NCBI RefSeq assembly: GCF_023898315.1
Contig: NC_064622.1
Coordinates: 350,033,234 to 350,097,233, forward strand
Length of the DNA: 64,000 nucleotides
Direction: 5' to 3'
Source: Schistocerca nitens
Lineage: Eukaryota > Arthropoda > Insecta > Orthoptera > Acrididae
Shown here: positions 23,085 to 35,824 of the stretch, one piece after another
How positions within the stretch are numbered: the stretch's first letter is position 1
How the letters are laid out: every line of letters starts with the position of its first letter
Position numbers and translations under genes: made by a program
The notes under the pieces: model-generated
What the model was told of the DNA's origin: nothing
Seen by the model: the letters and a program-made list of their open reading frames with translations, nothing else
Database searches by the model: none

Positions 23085-26000
23085 ATTGACTTGTTTAATG
23101 ATTAAACTGGCCAAACTAAGAGGTCATCAGCCTCTCCTATCTGGAACAGGCAACTCAGCAAAACTACATACCACAGAAAGGCCTACTGCACAAAACCCAA
23201 GGAAAAAACACTCCAAGGTCAGCAAAGCCTAGAGGAAGGAACAAGGAAGAAGAAAAGGGGGGCAAAGGAAGAAAGGTAGGTGAGACACCCCGTCCAGGAG
23301 CAGCCAGCAGCCCCCAAGAGCACAAATTGCCATGGGAGACATACCCCTTCCCATGTACCAGAGACACCACACCTAACAATACCCATAAAAGATAAATGAC
23401 ATGGACAGAGTGGGAGAAGCACAGAAAAACAGAGGAAGAAGACCAAGTCAAACAGAACATGTGAGAAGGGGAAAGAAGAGCAAAAGAATGGTTGTGGCAT
23501 TGTCTGGGGTGGACTACCAAGCCCACACAGCCGCTGCACATTCAGGGCAGAGGAAGCAACAGGACATCCTGCCAACCCCTCAATGGTCCAACAAGGCTGC
23601 AGCGCCCTCCCTTAGAGATAATGGTAAAATCCTCCTCCACGAATAAACTGTAAAACCAAGTCATCCTGTGAGACGTCATCCAGTAACACCAGGGGTAGCA
23701 CGTTAGGAAGATAAAGTGTTCACAGCAGGGCAGCTAGATTAGGACAGTCCATCAAAATGTGGACCACTGTCGAACAGGCATCACAACAGTGGAACAGACC
23801 CTCGTAACAGAGTAAATGACCATGAATCAGCCAAGTATTGATGGAGCTGGCAAAGGACAATGGAGTCCTTGCGAGAGGTGCACGTGGAGGACCTCCATAA
23901 ATTCGTGGTCTTCTTTATCGCATGTAGTTCGTCCAGCAAAGTCGGAGTATGCCATCACTCATTCCAGATCCTCAGAACTTGCAGCGTAATACCAATCAAA
24001 GGTCTGATTCCAGAATACCATTTCAAAAGGCAGCGTGTCAGTAGCCAATATGGCCAGCCTATCAGCAAGTTTATTTCCCCAGATCCCAATGTGACCCGGT
24101 GTCCAGGCACAGTCCACCGAGCATTCACATTGTTTGAGGGCAAAAAGGGAATCCTGTAGAGTCAGACCAAATGGTGGCAAGAGTAACACTGGTCAAGAGC
24201 CTGTAAACTGCTCAAAGAGTCACTACAGATGGTGGACGACTCACTGGTGCAGCAATGAATATTCTCAAGAGTACGAGAGATGGCTACCAACACCAAACTG
24301 AAAGAATGCAGCCATCCAGCAAGGAGTGGAGTTCATTACATCCTGCATGAACATAAGCAAAGCCTGTGTGACTGGCAACCATCGAGCTATCAATGTAGAC
24401 TACTTATGAACCCCGAAATGCACTGCTGGTGAATGGCCTCAGGATAAGTTGAGTCTTTCAGACCTTGTGACAGGTTGAGATAGAGCTATGGACAGGGGAT
24501 GCAACATGGAGATGTACATGAGCAGGCCTGGAGAAGTGGTGGTAAAGGGGAAAGCCAGAGTTCAGAAAAAAGGGACCAGATGTGGAGAGCAATTATAACC
24601 CCAGGTGGAGCTCCATATCTGGAAAGAGGAGATGATAGTTCAGGTGCTCTGGGGAGCAGCAGATGCGTAACGCATAAATGATCAACTGTTGTTGGCGCAG
24701 AACTTGCAATGATAGAATCTCTGCCTGCGCTAGGGGGTCGATCACAGGGCTAGCCGGAAAAGCACCAGTTGCCAGTCATATCCCCCATCAGTATATCAGG
24801 TCTAGCATCAGTAACATCGAAGCTGATGCCGAGCCATATGCAAGACTCCCATGATCTAGATGGGACTGGACCAATGCTGTGTGGAGCTGTACCTGCACCC
24901 CAGCTAGTGTTCATGAGGCATCGAAGAACATTGAACTGTGACAAACATGTCTGTTTTAGCTGATGAAGATGAGGAAGCCATGTCAATCAAGCATCAAAGA
25001 CCAGTCCCAAAAAAAGATGAGAATTCACCACATTGAGGGATTGGCCATCAATGTACAGATCCAGATGGGGTTGGACTGTATGGCGACGACAGAAAGGCAC
25101 AACACTGGTCTTGGCAGCCAAAAAATGGAAGCCATGAATGAGACCCCAAGACTGAACTTGATATATTGCCCCATGCACTCTGCATTCAGCAATACCTATC
25201 ACAAATGAACAGAAATAAATGCAAAAATCATCAGCCTACAAAGTGGAGGACACCGTAAGCCCCACAGCCACCACCAGACCATTGTTAGCCACTAAAAGGA
25301 GAGGGACACTCAAAACTGTGGTATGCTCCCGATTTTTATCCAGAACTTACTTTCATGTTACACTTTTCAGATACAGGCCTCCCATATCACCTTCCATAAG
25401 CAGGAGAATGGGGTTCTGCAATGTTCTGTTTCGAGATCCCCTTCATGTAAGGTGGCAAGGATGTGGTGGCGCGATGTGGTATCATAAGAAGACTGCAGCA
25501 AGTTGTTGTCAGATGAAAGCAGTTTGGGCAGCAGAGTCCAGGTGGCTTAAATTATCTGCAATTGACTGGCCTCAGTGAAAACCATCCTGGGTCGAAGCCA
25601 AAATGTCCCGAGATTCCAGGATCCAGTACAGGCTTCAACTTACCATATGTTCACATAACTTGCAGGGGACATTGGTTAAAGTGATCAGATGAGAACCTTC
25701 CATACGATGAGGTGATTTACCTGAGTTCAGAACTGGAATAACAACGCTTTCTTGACATTAGGAAACAAATTCCTTTTCGCTCTAGAGATAAGGGCCTGAA
25801 TATGACGTTCACTGTACACCAATAAGTGTTGAAGAATTTGGTTGGGCAAACAGTCCGGTCCAGGAGCCATGTCAGAGCAGAGAGCAAGGGCAACAGTGAA
25901 TAGTGGACCCCCAGGAATGTCTCATACCTGGGTATTATAAGGCTACAGGTGGGGGGGGGAAGGAAAGATAAACGGAGTCATTCCAGATGGTGTTTAATAT

Positions 26001-26875
26001 GGATGCGGGCAGATAGCGGGCCGACACTGAGGACAGGGCAAAACAATCAACAATAGAATCCAGACTGGTGAGGATAACGCCATTCAGGGAATTATCCAGG
26101 ACGCCAGTAGGAGGACGGCAGAAGAAGGAGTATGCAGTCCTATGGCACTGACATATAATTCCCAATAAATCCATTTCTGATGTTTACAGGCCCAGGCACA
26201 CAACTGTTTAAAGGCCACAAGGTGGTTGAGAGATAGACACCATTTGTAGCGTTGGAGGGCACAATGGCATAGCTGCAGCAATTTTGGGGGTCCGCAAAGG
26301 GATACTCTTCTGTCGGGGAGAACCCGAGGAGGAAGAAATCACCAATGCAGCTGCTGAAAGGATGGCATTGATCGAACTCCATATGGACTTATCAGTGCCA
26401 TAATGTGGTGAAGTGGTTGGGGTGGTAACCAAGGAAAAGGCATCCCAATCGGCAGTGGCAGAGGTCCACCTGGCACGATGTCCAGGCGAGTGATACTGAG
26501 GAAAAGATATGATGATTGGAAAGTGATTGCTGTTGCACAAATAGTAATTAACTCCCCATTGAACAGAGGGGAGGAAACCAGAGCTGCAGGTGGAAAGAAT
26601 AATGGCTGAGAAAGTGCTGCATGCTACACTAATGTGTGAGAGGGCTCCAGTGTTTAGGAGGCAGAGATCATGCTATGCTAGCAGGACTTCAACAGTCCTG
26701 CCTCAGTCAGTAGTCACAGTACCATCCCACAGATGGTTATGTGCATTAAATCCCACAGGAGGAGGACATGGGGAGGGAGATCTCTAAGGAGAGAAAGAAG
26801 AACAGGAAGTGAAATTTGGAGGTGATTGTGATGATGACATAACAGTGTAGTCATTCCGCCTGGTGGAAATTTGAC
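23085..26875 (-). mobile_element. I-type LINE, 5'-truncated, degenerate
   Basis: Read right to left on the minus strand. Endonuclease: VGFNAHNHLWDG (GDFNAH motif with Asp lost) near 26740, and SNHFPI (SDH motif with Asp lost) near 26525. Linker: SIWSSINAILSAAALVISSS near 26385..26330, LVAFKQL near 26220. RT: the DDFCIY strand survives near 25240..25222 although Tyr-Ala is lost and the frame is broken; the following GLIHGFHFLAAKT is near 25150. Thumb: HLHQLKQTCL near 24975. RNase H: CAWTPGHIGIWGNKLADRLA near 24110..24050. The 3' end (minus strand) carries the family's 'gatgacctcttagtttgg' close to 23135..23105, also found in the copy at 42.9 kb. ORF1 is absent, so the copy is 5'-truncated within the endonuclease. 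It is not functional. Confidence 0.75.
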
Positions 26876-27209
26876 ACTGGATTACTTTAAGTTTAAAGTA
26901 GAAAAATTTCTGCAAGCTAATATAAGACCAGACAGATTACAGTGCTGTAAAAATATTTCTGAATGTGAAAACTAAGGCAGGCAAAATTTGCATATTGGCC
27001 AGTGGATATTCATAAGCATTGAAGAGTTATGGTGTTTCTTTGTTTGTTTCTCCATACAGAAATTAAACTGGTTACGAGGTAATAGAAAAATAATGCCTTC
27101 TTCAGTGACACGTTTCTCAAGAAGTACAAGTAAGATCTGATTTCTCCTCATGCGGCAGTCTCCACAACTTATTCCCCAATAATTCAATATTTAAATGTGT
27201 CTTAATTAT
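26876..27209. other. Intergenic sequence, nothing recognised
   Basis: AT-rich sequence between a LINE and a SINE without recognisable content. The 71-codon frame at 26972..27187 (-) has no known motif. Confidence 0.4.
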
Positions 27210-27210
27210 A

Positions 27211-27681
27211 GTGTTTTGTGTATTGAACTGGGGACCCCAAAACGACAGAGAGGCTTCGTCCCACCGTAGCCCTCAGCGGTTCACAATCCCCCAAAACGCC
27301 ACAGCAGTCCACCCACCCCACCACCGCCCACACCGAACCCAGGGTTATTGTGCGATTTGGTCCCAAGTCCCCCCCCCTCTGGGAATGTCTCATACCAGAC
27401 GAATGTAACCCCATATGTTTGCGTGATAAGAGTAAGTGTGGTGTACACATACGTGGAAACAGTGTTCGCGCAACAATCGCAGACATAGTGTGACTGAGTC
27501 CTAATAAGGGGAACCAGCCCACATTCGCTGAGGCAAATGGAAAACCACCTTAAAAACCATCCACAGGCTGGCCGGCACACTGGACCTCGACACTACTCCG
27601 CCAGACAGATTCATGCCGAGGACCGGCATGCCTTCCCGCTTGGGAAGCAGTGCGTTAGACTGCACGGCTAGCTGAGTGGGC
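27211..27681 (-). mobile_element. tRNA-headed SINE, apparently full length
   Basis: On the minus strand it starts at 27681 with a promoter-like head: 'tagccgtgcagtctaacgca' resembles an A box, and 'ggtcctcggcatgaatc' about 45 bases further resembles a B box (consensus GGTTCGANTCC). The body runs to about 27211. It is flanked by a 9-bp target duplication, cttaattat at 27201..27209 and 27682..27690, which fixes both ends. Such SINEs are transcribed by RNA polymerase III and use LINE machinery. The open frames at 27202..27580 are shadows. Confidence 0.75.
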
Positions 27682-27690
27682 CTTAATTAT

Positions 27691-28419
27691 GGTACATAAC
27701 AAGACAGAACAGGTAATTGGGCACTAAATTACTGCAGCTAGTGGCATCTCTACAATCTGAAGCTCATGGAAGATTAGGGTTTAATATCCCACAGACTGAA
27801 AAGAAGATCGGAGACAAAGCACAAGCTTAATATGGAGAAATGCAGGGGAGAAAACTTGGTCCTGACATTCACCTTAATCAATTTAAGAAGAGAACTGAAT
27901 GGTCATGTGCTTAAGCCCCAATCCTGCTGAATGATATCTGGTGCCTTGATGTCGCCTCATTTGGTGCAGTTGGACACTCAATGAGAGTTGCAACAGCTTA
28001 TCACACCAATTATATAAACTCCTACAACCTTATTATTGACATGTTTAAAACGATTCGCTGGTCATTAATGTAACACCAATAAGTTCCAACTCAAGATCTA
28101 GTCAACTATCTCCTCACCAGAAATCTGTGTGGAACTCTTAGGCAATCACTTGTCAAATTTCAAGGGCTTGTATAATCCATGCCACATCAGATTGAAGCAG
28201 TTTATTGCACAAAACAATTCTGTATATTGTTTCTGCGTTATGTATGATCAGTGTCAGTGTCTACCTGATCACCTGCATACAGCTTCCATCTTTTGCTTAT
28301 GGTAAATGTTGTAGAAAACTGCTAGCTATGAAATGAAATATGCCCATTTGAAATAACAAATAGAAAGAAAGAAACCTTTACTTACCAGTTGTCTGTGGAC
28401 AAACACAAAAAAGAATGTA
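27691..28419. other. Intergenic sequence, nothing certain
   Basis: A weak resemblance to a common orthopteran SINE at 27770..27930 ('gacaaagcacaagctt', 'gggttaatatccca'-like start) is too diverged to call. The rest is unremarkable. Confidence 0.3.
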
Positions 28420-28641
28420 GCATTTTGCATTTTTGTTGTAATAATTTTATTAGTTCACAACCAGTTTTGCTCTTCTAGTCATTTGTGAACCAACACAAAT
28501 AAAAGACATAAATTTAAAGATGCTGCCATTTCAGTACATGACATAGTGTTGTACTGCAGAATCATAAAATCACTTGAGAATTGCTTAGAAGACAAACTAG
28601 TTATGAACTAATAAAATTATTACAGCAAAAGTAGAAAATGC
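28420..28641. mobile_element. MITE with ~59-bp terminal inverted repeats
   Basis: The arm at 28420..28478 (gcattttgcatttttgttgt and onward) is repeated inverted at 28583..28641. The central 'gtaataattttattagttca' is a perfect match. About 105 bases separate the arms and encode nothing. A 222-bp element with such long inverted repeats is typical of a non-autonomous DNA transposon. I could not define a clean target duplication. Confidence 0.7.
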
Positions 28642-29521
28642 CACCTTCTTTTAATAAACTCATTGCTGCAGTACCCATTATGAAGAAAATGAAACATACA
28701 AACCTTTCAAGCACTACCATATCGTCTTGTGGACCCTGAGTGGGACTCGGGCAGCAACAGTTATTCAGGGGAATGGCACCCCAAGTCTTTCTCCAGTTCT
28801 TAGACTGAGCGGGTGAGATTTTAACATAAAGATACCTCCTACTGAGATACAATTGCATCCCACACATTTGCAAAGTACATTACAGTGTCTGTACAAGCCA
28901 AAAGACAAAAATGTGCCAAAAAGAAATGTCCATACTGTAATGTAGCTCTCGGTACAGCTGGGCACAGACATACTACATTCAGACAAATTATGCGTAAAAC
29001 TGACGTGTACAAGGCATCCCCCCAAGAACAAAGACATGATTCAGTAAAACATTTTGTACATCTATTAAGTTTAATTTTTCATAAGTTTTGTAGGAAAAGA
29101 TTTCATTATTTCAAATGAAACATTGCATGTATTTATTGTATTCATAGTTACTAAGTGACGATTTTTTAAAAATATGTTAAAAGTAGTAGTCCAGCTGCCC
29201 TAACCAAGGTGACAAGAGTCTAATCTTGAATGCGTTCGATGTGAACAAGCATGCAGAATCTCCTTATCAAATGTCTGGACACATGTGAACATGAAAGTAA
29301 TACTAGTTATAATACACATGAAGGTGGCAGTAGTAACCTTGTCCCTCCTAAAGTCTCACTGCTTGTCAAGCAATGCAACATATATCACAAAACCAATTTT
29401 TCGTATATTTTCAAAGACAGAAATTTAACTATAGCAGCCAAACCTTTCATAGATGCAGCTTTGTTGAAAGTATCCTTTCCAATGATATGCAATTGCATGC
29501 ATTTGTACTGTACACACAAGA
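28642..29521. other. Intergenic sequence, nothing recognised
   Basis: Several open frames (28601..28873 -, 28765..29037 -, 29251..29529 +) have no recognisable motif and overlap one another on both strands; I treat them as chance. Confidence 0.4.
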
Positions 29522-29523
29522 TA

Positions 29524-30701
29524 CATTGAAGCGCCAAAGAAACTGGTACAGTCATGCATATTCAAATACAGAGATATGCAAACAGGCTGAATACAGCACT
29601 GCGATCGGCAGTGCCTATACAAGACAAGTGTCTGGTGTAGTTGTTAGATTGGTTACTGCTGCTACAAAGGCAGGTTATCAAGATTTAAGTGAGTTATAGT
29701 CGGTGCACGAGCAATGCAACACAGCATCTCAGAGGTAGCAGTGAAGTGAGGATTTTCCCATATGGTCATTTCACGAGTGTACTGTGAATATCAGGAATCT
29801 GGTAAAACATCAAATCTCCAACATTGCAACAGCTGGTAATAGATCCAGCAAGAACGGGACTAACAACAACTGAAGAGAATCGTTCAACATGACAGAAGTG
29901 CAATCCTTCCATGAGTTGCTGCAGATTTCAATGCTGGGCCATCAACAAGTTCAGCGTGTGAACCATTCAATGAAATATAATCAATATGGGCTTTCAGAGC
30001 TAAAGGCCCACTCATGTTCCCTTTATGACTGCACGATACAAAGCTTTACACTTCGCCTGGGCCCATCATCACCGACATTGGACTGTTGATGACTGGAAAC
30101 GTATTGCCTGGTCATATGAGTCTCGTTTTCAAATTGTATCAAGCAGATGGATGTGTACGGGTATGGAGACAACCTCCTGTATCCATGGACCCTGCATGTC
30201 AGCAGGGGACTGTTCAAGCTGGTGGAGGTTCTATAATGGCGTGGGGCACATGTAGTTGGAGTGATATGACTCTTGACAGGTGACACATACATAAGCATCC
30301 TGTCTGATCACCTGCATCCATTCATGCCCATTGGGCATTCCTACAGACTTGAGCAATTCCATCAGAACAATGCAACACCCCACACACCCAGAATTGCTAC
30401 AGAGTGGCTCCAGGAGCTCTCTTCAGAGTTCAAACACTTCCGCTGGCCACCAACCTCCTCAGACATGAACATTACTGAGCATATCTGGGATGCCTTGCAA
30501 CATGCTGTTCACAAGAGATCTCCACCACCTCGTACTGTTATGGATTTATGGACAGCCCTGCAAGATTCATGGTGTCAATTCCTTCCAGCACTACTTTAAA
30601 CATTAGTCGAATCCATGCCACATCATGTTGCAGTACTTCTGCATGCTCGAGCGGCCCTACGCAATATTAGGAAGGTGTAGAGTTTCTTTGGCTCTTCAGT
30701 G
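29524..30701 (+). mobile_element. Tc1-like transposon, complete length, decayed
   Basis: Both ends are visible. The left end is cattgaagcgccaaagaaac after TA (29522..29523); the right end inverted is cactgaagagccaaagaaac before TA (30702..30703). The length is about 1.18 kb, normal for Tc1. TA duplication is the rule for this superfamily. The transposase reads on the plus strand in broken frames (see next entry). Confidence 0.85.
29680..30650 (+). pseudogene. Tc1-like transposase pseudogene (29.5 kb element)
   Basis: Readable blocks are ALHFAWAHHHRHWTVDDWKR then IAWSYESRFQ at 30034..30120, where the first catalytic Asp (usually SDESRF) is Tyr. In another frame follow YQADGCVRVWRQPPVSMDP and QAGGGSIMAWG at about 30137..30245. 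In a third frame follow TGDTYISILSDHLHPF, EQFHQNNATPHT (second catalytic Asp, usually QDNATPH, is Asn) and RWPPTSSDMNITEHIWDALQ (third acidic residue E kept), 30273..30510. At least two frameshifts and loss of two catalytic residues mean no active enzyme. Confidence 0.8.
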
Positions 30702-30703
30702 TA

Positions 30704-33499
30704 ACTTGGCAGCACTTTTTGTGTAGGCATCTGGAAGCATGCGATTGCCAGCAAGCACTGTGGTTGCTGCGAAGGGAATGAAACTGCGGGGCACATAAGC
30801 TCCACCTCCTCCAGGGGGGAGAGGAAGCAGCAAACCAAAATCAACATTGCATTTGCATTACCTATTACAGTGCTGCACTGCTATGGAGTGTTTTGTTGTT
30901 TCCTAACCAAGGTTGGCAGCAGGCGGAAACAATACATAACAGCACTGAGTAATGAAAGTTCCATAGATTCCTTAACTTCCCATTAAGTACCATGTTACAT
31001 TGTGCATATAGAGATAGGACTGAAACTTTTTTAATTGCTTTCTCATATTTCTGATGTATTCCAAATTCCCTAAGGTTATACTGAAAATGATGATTCATTT
31101 ACTTCTGCCTCTCTGCTCCTCTTGTCCTTCACGCATGTGCATTGTATTTCCTGATGATTATAAGAGCACAGCTTATACAAATTATAGAATAAAAACATGC
31201 TAAATTAACAGGATATACATTTTGCAGAAAATTAATTGCTTAAAATCTTTCTGAAATTAAATTTATTTATTTGTTTATTTTTTTTAAGCAGTGACTGGGA
31301 GATATTATCTATTAGTTTTCATAAAAATACTTTATCCCATCACTGGAACATACATACAGTCATCTTAGCGACTAATAAACATCTGGTTCATACATGACAA
31401 ATATGTTTCTAAATATTAAAAAATAGTGAGTAATATAGTTTACAGACACACTTTCAAATTCTTCATACATTTGTTCTGCTTATCTCCAATAACTCACAAT
31501 TTTTTCACATTTTCTGTTGATAATTATAAAATGTACAATGTTTTAAAAAGAATATGACATGGCACATGACAATTTAACTCAATATACTGCTATAGCTACA
31601 TAAAAAAACCAACATCTTATACAAAATATTGTGCATATAATTTGCAAATGCAGTCTGAGAGTATGAAAGTTTATCTAGTTCAAAAACAGCAGAGGCAATA
31701 GAAAATAAATAACCACATTAAAGTGACTGTTCTGCAGATGAACATATCCGACACATTAAAAGTTAAATAGTTGTATTTTTTAGGCACAATGTTTATTAAA
31801 AAAGGGATTTCTTCTTGTTTAAATACCTTCTCACATGGTAATTTATTTCTGCTTTATATCAGTACCACAATATTTACACATACTGCTTAGGGAATCAGAA
31901 CAAAAAATAATAAAATCTTCAGATTTATAAAACTGTTACACTCACACATTTTCTAATTTATAATATTAAAGCAATTACAACTAACTCCTATCACAAAAAA
32001 ATGTGAAGTTATCCATGTCAAAACTATTAACAGTCATTAGTCATCAGGAACAAAATATCTAAGTACAAATGTTATGATTGTGAAAAATGAGAAGGGAAAC
32101 CAGTCTCATTCCACTAACCATTTATTATGCTTCCTCACTAATATGCATTGAAACATAACAAGTAATAATAAGTTCTTTTTGTTCATAGACTAGGGGAAAA
32201 AACTGGTCTTATAATGAACATGAAATATGACATTGTTATGTCACATAAATAATGCGAGGACAAAGAATCAGATCATTGGCTGGCCTTAATATCAATTAGC
32301 ACAAGAGTAATGTAAAAATTTCAGCATGAAGAGACAATCAGCTTAGGACAAAGAGTTCTTAATCTTATTTGAAAAAGAATTCAGAGGAGGACATATATTT
32401 CAAACTACAAAATTCTGATTACAGTATACTGAATAGACATTTAACACACCAGGAGGGAGCTACTAATAAAGTACAGCACATTTTAGATGAGGTAACAAAT
32501 CTGTATGACTGCTCTGTAAAAAACAATATCCATTATGCTATGGAATGTGCCACTTTATGGTAAAAAAATTATACTGACTGACAGAAGAGCAAGCAGATAT
32601 ACCTCATCTAACTGCCATTATACTGTTTTGTATAACTAATAATAAAATAAATTCCGATAAGGTTGTTTTGAACATAAGAGAAAAATAAAGTATTATTTCA
32701 AAGATACAACTGTGCCAGGAACATTTACTAGAATTTTGTTTTAAATTCTAATGCATGCACAGTTAAGTTGTTCTTGTTAATAATAAATTATTTTCTTCCA
32801 CATTTTGTCTAACTGTTGTGGGTGTTCTCCGACACATATTTGCACTATAAAATGTTTGGAAACAGTGCATTTATCAGACATGTAATAATGTTAGTGATTA
32901 AACCTTATTATGCTGCATCAAGTGCAAATTATTGTAAGGATCATAGTGACACTCCTGCCAAAACATTTTTGTTCACTGTGTACGTTGTAAATTTCTGTTC
33001 ATTTCCTTTGCGGGAAAGAGTAGAGTAATCAGATGGACTGGTGTGTCTTAAATTCAACAGAAATCACTTGCACAGTCAAGGGAAAGTAATACTGATAGAC
33101 AATGGAGGCATTTATCCACAATAACTATGTTTCCTGTAGAAGCAATATCAGCATGGAACATAATTTACTAGCAACATTCAAACAGTACATATTCATTTCT
33201 AAAATTATAGTTCAACCTGTGACATTCCTAACTGAAGTAAGTACATTCACAGCAAAGGCGTTTCTTTCCTGTACCTACTGAAGGTACTGGCTATGGATGC
33301 AGCCACCAATCCAACAAAAAGAATGTTTCCAACAATTTGTATGCATATGTTCCTACATCAACAATGGTTATCCTTTATATTCTTATGCAACATAATTTCA
33401 TTATAATTTTGAAAAATTAAATCAATGTAATGAAATTGACTTAATAACTCTTCTCATTACTCATTAAATAAAATGAAAAAAACACCACACATGACATTA
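30704..33499 (-). other. Intergenic and probable 3' UTR of the septin gene
   Basis: Downstream (minus strand) of the septin stop codon the sequence is AT-rich without coding signal. Minus-strand AATAAA hexamers occur near 32125, 31795 and in the TTTATT-rich stretch at 31260..31286, so the 3' UTR could be 1.4 to 2.2 kb long; which site is used cannot be told. Small open frames at 30623..31098 (-), 32369..32563 (+) and 32816..33028 (+) are unrecognised. Confidence 0.4.
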
Positions 33500-33629
33500 C
33501 TAAGGCTGTTGCTGCTGCATTTGTGCTTGCATTTTGGCTAACATCTCTTGCATTCGTCGAAGTTCTGCTTCTTTCTCTTGCAGGATACGATCCTTCTCAC
33601 CTGCACCAACTTTCTCCTCTGGCAAGACC
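33500..33629 (-). CDS. septin-2: Septin (SEPT2 group), terminal coding exon
   Basis: On the minus strand the acceptor 'tttctgggtag' ends at 33630. The exon starts with G completing a Thr codon, then reads VLPEEKVGAGEKDRILQEK and EAELRRMQEMLAKMQAQM, then QQQQP and TAG at 33502..33500. The KEAELRRMQEM..MQAQM coiled-coil tail is diagnostic of SEPT2-type septins (Drosophila Sep1/Sep4, vertebrate SEPT2 group). The tail pairs septins within filaments. The phase matches the donor at 41608 (AC plus G = Thr). Septins are GTP-binding proteins forming filaments at the cell cortex and cytokinetic ring. Confidence 0.95.
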
Positions 33630-33928
33630 CTACCCAGAAAAAAGACACACATAGTAATGTAGAATTCAACAATGCGAGTCAATAACCAACTCACTGTATA
33701 GTGGAGACATTGGGCAATACACACACAGATAAATGCGAACTGGGCACGAGAGTAATTAAACGCAGATTCTAAATATTCTAAACAGAAAAGACAAATGAAA
33801 AGCTCTTTAATTCTAATGTTCCTTTCTTCTTTGGTAAAAGAAGATAATACAATATGCAGAGGGTATGCAGGTGTTCTGAAGAAAAGGATAAATCAATACG
33901 AATCCTGTAGTAGTAGCAGCAGTAGTAG

Positions 33929-33933
33929 TTGTG

Positions 33934-34031
<98 letters not shown>

Positions 34032-34048
34032 AAGGGGGGGGGGGGAGG
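33929..34048 (+). repeat. Compound microsatellite (TG)n (AG)n G-runs
   Basis: About 17 TG units run into about 29 AG units and then into two G runs (34022..34029 and 34036..34045). The purine strand is plus. The open frame 33813..34073 (-) is a product of it. Confidence 0.95.
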
Positions 34049-34559
34049 GTTTAAAAGCAAAGGTGGTCAGCAATTAAAAGTTCTGAAACATCTCTGGGAT
34101 ATTATGACAAGTTTCACTGCATGTGCAAAATAGTGATTTATTGATGGTCAGTTTTGTGTAGGAGAGGATGTCTATGTGTGATACTTAGAACGAAACAACT
34201 TTGAGAGTTCCCTTGTTATGAAATACCAGCTCACTTGTCTCTGCAGTCTTGTGCACGTTGTCACCCAAAGAACTCATCCTGAGTGATAGCTCAGTATCAT
34301 TTCAGCAAGAGATCTTTATAGGGCTGTTTTTAACACTCTCATTTGGATAAATACTGAACAATATGCCTCTTTTGGCAAAACACAGGAAAATGATGTAGCT
34401 GTAAAGAGGAATGTCATCCTCATTCTTCCTCTTAACCACTATGGAGCCCAATGTTTTAATAGGTATCCATTTATGTACAAGTAAAACCATAAAAAAAGGT
34501 CCCAATAAAGCTTTAAATAACACACACACACTTGTGTGCAAAACTTAATGACGTACTGT

Positions 34560-34970
34560 CACATGGCGAGAGGTGGGAACACATAATGCACCCAATAACA
34601 CTGTCGAACATAACTGTTCTGGTGGTGCAGGTGCTAAGGTGGGCATGGGTGCATTAACCTCCAAATCTCTGAACACAGTACACTCACTGGTCAATGTTAT
34701 TGTGACACTGTACTCCTTCCCCATGTGTGTCATTTCAGTAGTGCATTTTCATGGATTACATTGTTCGGTCGCATCAAACTGTGCAAGTAGAGGGGCTCTT
34801 GGAACAAGAGTATATTGAATGATTGGACTAGCCTGCCCATTCCCCTGAATTAAATCCCACTGAGAAGCTGTGGAATGTGTTGGGGAGACGTACTGCAGCA
34901 CACAAGTACCAACGACCATCCAGTGCTGGTGAAAGAATGGATACCCTAGACAACCATCATAAATTGCAGT
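34560..34970 (+). mobile_element. Tc1-like transposase fossil
   Basis: In one plus frame from about 34741: CIFMDYIVRSHQTVQVEGLL (second catalytic Asp block, usually FMDDNARPH), a stop, LD, a stop, then PAHSPELNPTEKLWNVLGRR (third acidic residue E in PTEKLW). This is DD34E-type, as in Tc1 relatives. The upstream part from 34560 is unreadable. No terminal repeats are identified, so the limits are approximate. Confidence 0.7.
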
Positions 34971-35824
34971 GGCTTCAGTGTAATTACTGTCTTTAAATAA
35001 GGGTGTAATTTCTGTTCATCTCATTTCGCAATTCTTTCAGTCACCTTCTGTACTACACTGTAGCAGTTTTTTTCTATGTATGGTCCACGTTTCATTGAGC
35101 TGCCATACACGGCAGTGACACATTATGCGAAAGTTACTTTCCTCCTTTAGTTTTGTACACAAATGTGCTGTTATATTGGTACCGGAAGATTTTATTTTGT
35201 TTGTGGATAATTGAAAATGCAAGTGCTTATTCACCTTACATTTATTAGGTGTAAGCAACAAAATATTTTTGTATTTGCAGTTAAATGTTGTAGCATTAGC
35301 ATTTATTGTGTCTTTGCATAATAACTGATTCATAAGTCTGTTTAATTTACTTCAGGAGCTATAACTAATTTCTCTACTTTTTTGTTTATTTATTTATCTT
35401 TAAGTTTGTGCAGAGACAAACTGACCATGAGTGATGGTTGTAGGAACTAATGGAGGTCCATTAGCAGAGGGGTATGATACGAGTTTTTATTTATTGATGC
35501 ACAAAAATAATGAAGAAACCAGTGAAGCCCTTCTCTTGAAATGCAGAGTGGCTAATCTGAGTACACTGTTAAGGGAATAAAAGAGAATCAGTATTCTTCA
35601 GACACATTTAGAAGCAGCAAAACATGAACTTTCCAGGTTGTGGATAGTGGACCATTCAGAGAATGCTTTCTGAGATTATAATCTCATCATTAATATTTAA
35701 GCTGGATGTAAAAACAGTGCAATGAACTAATTGTTTTAGGGCTGTGTAGGATTATTTCAATTTTTAAGCAAAGTACATTTAATTGTGTTGTTCTACAGAT
35801 TTCCCATTTTATACTACAGGGTGT

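Noticed and set aside
23164-23646. Frames of 81 to 125 codons on both strands
   Set aside because: They lie in the 3' part of an I-type LINE, have no known domain, and overlap each other on opposite strands.
27740-27930. Possible degenerate SINE (gacaaagcacaagctt-like phrases)
   Set aside because: Too diverged to separate from chance by eye; no boxes and no target duplication.
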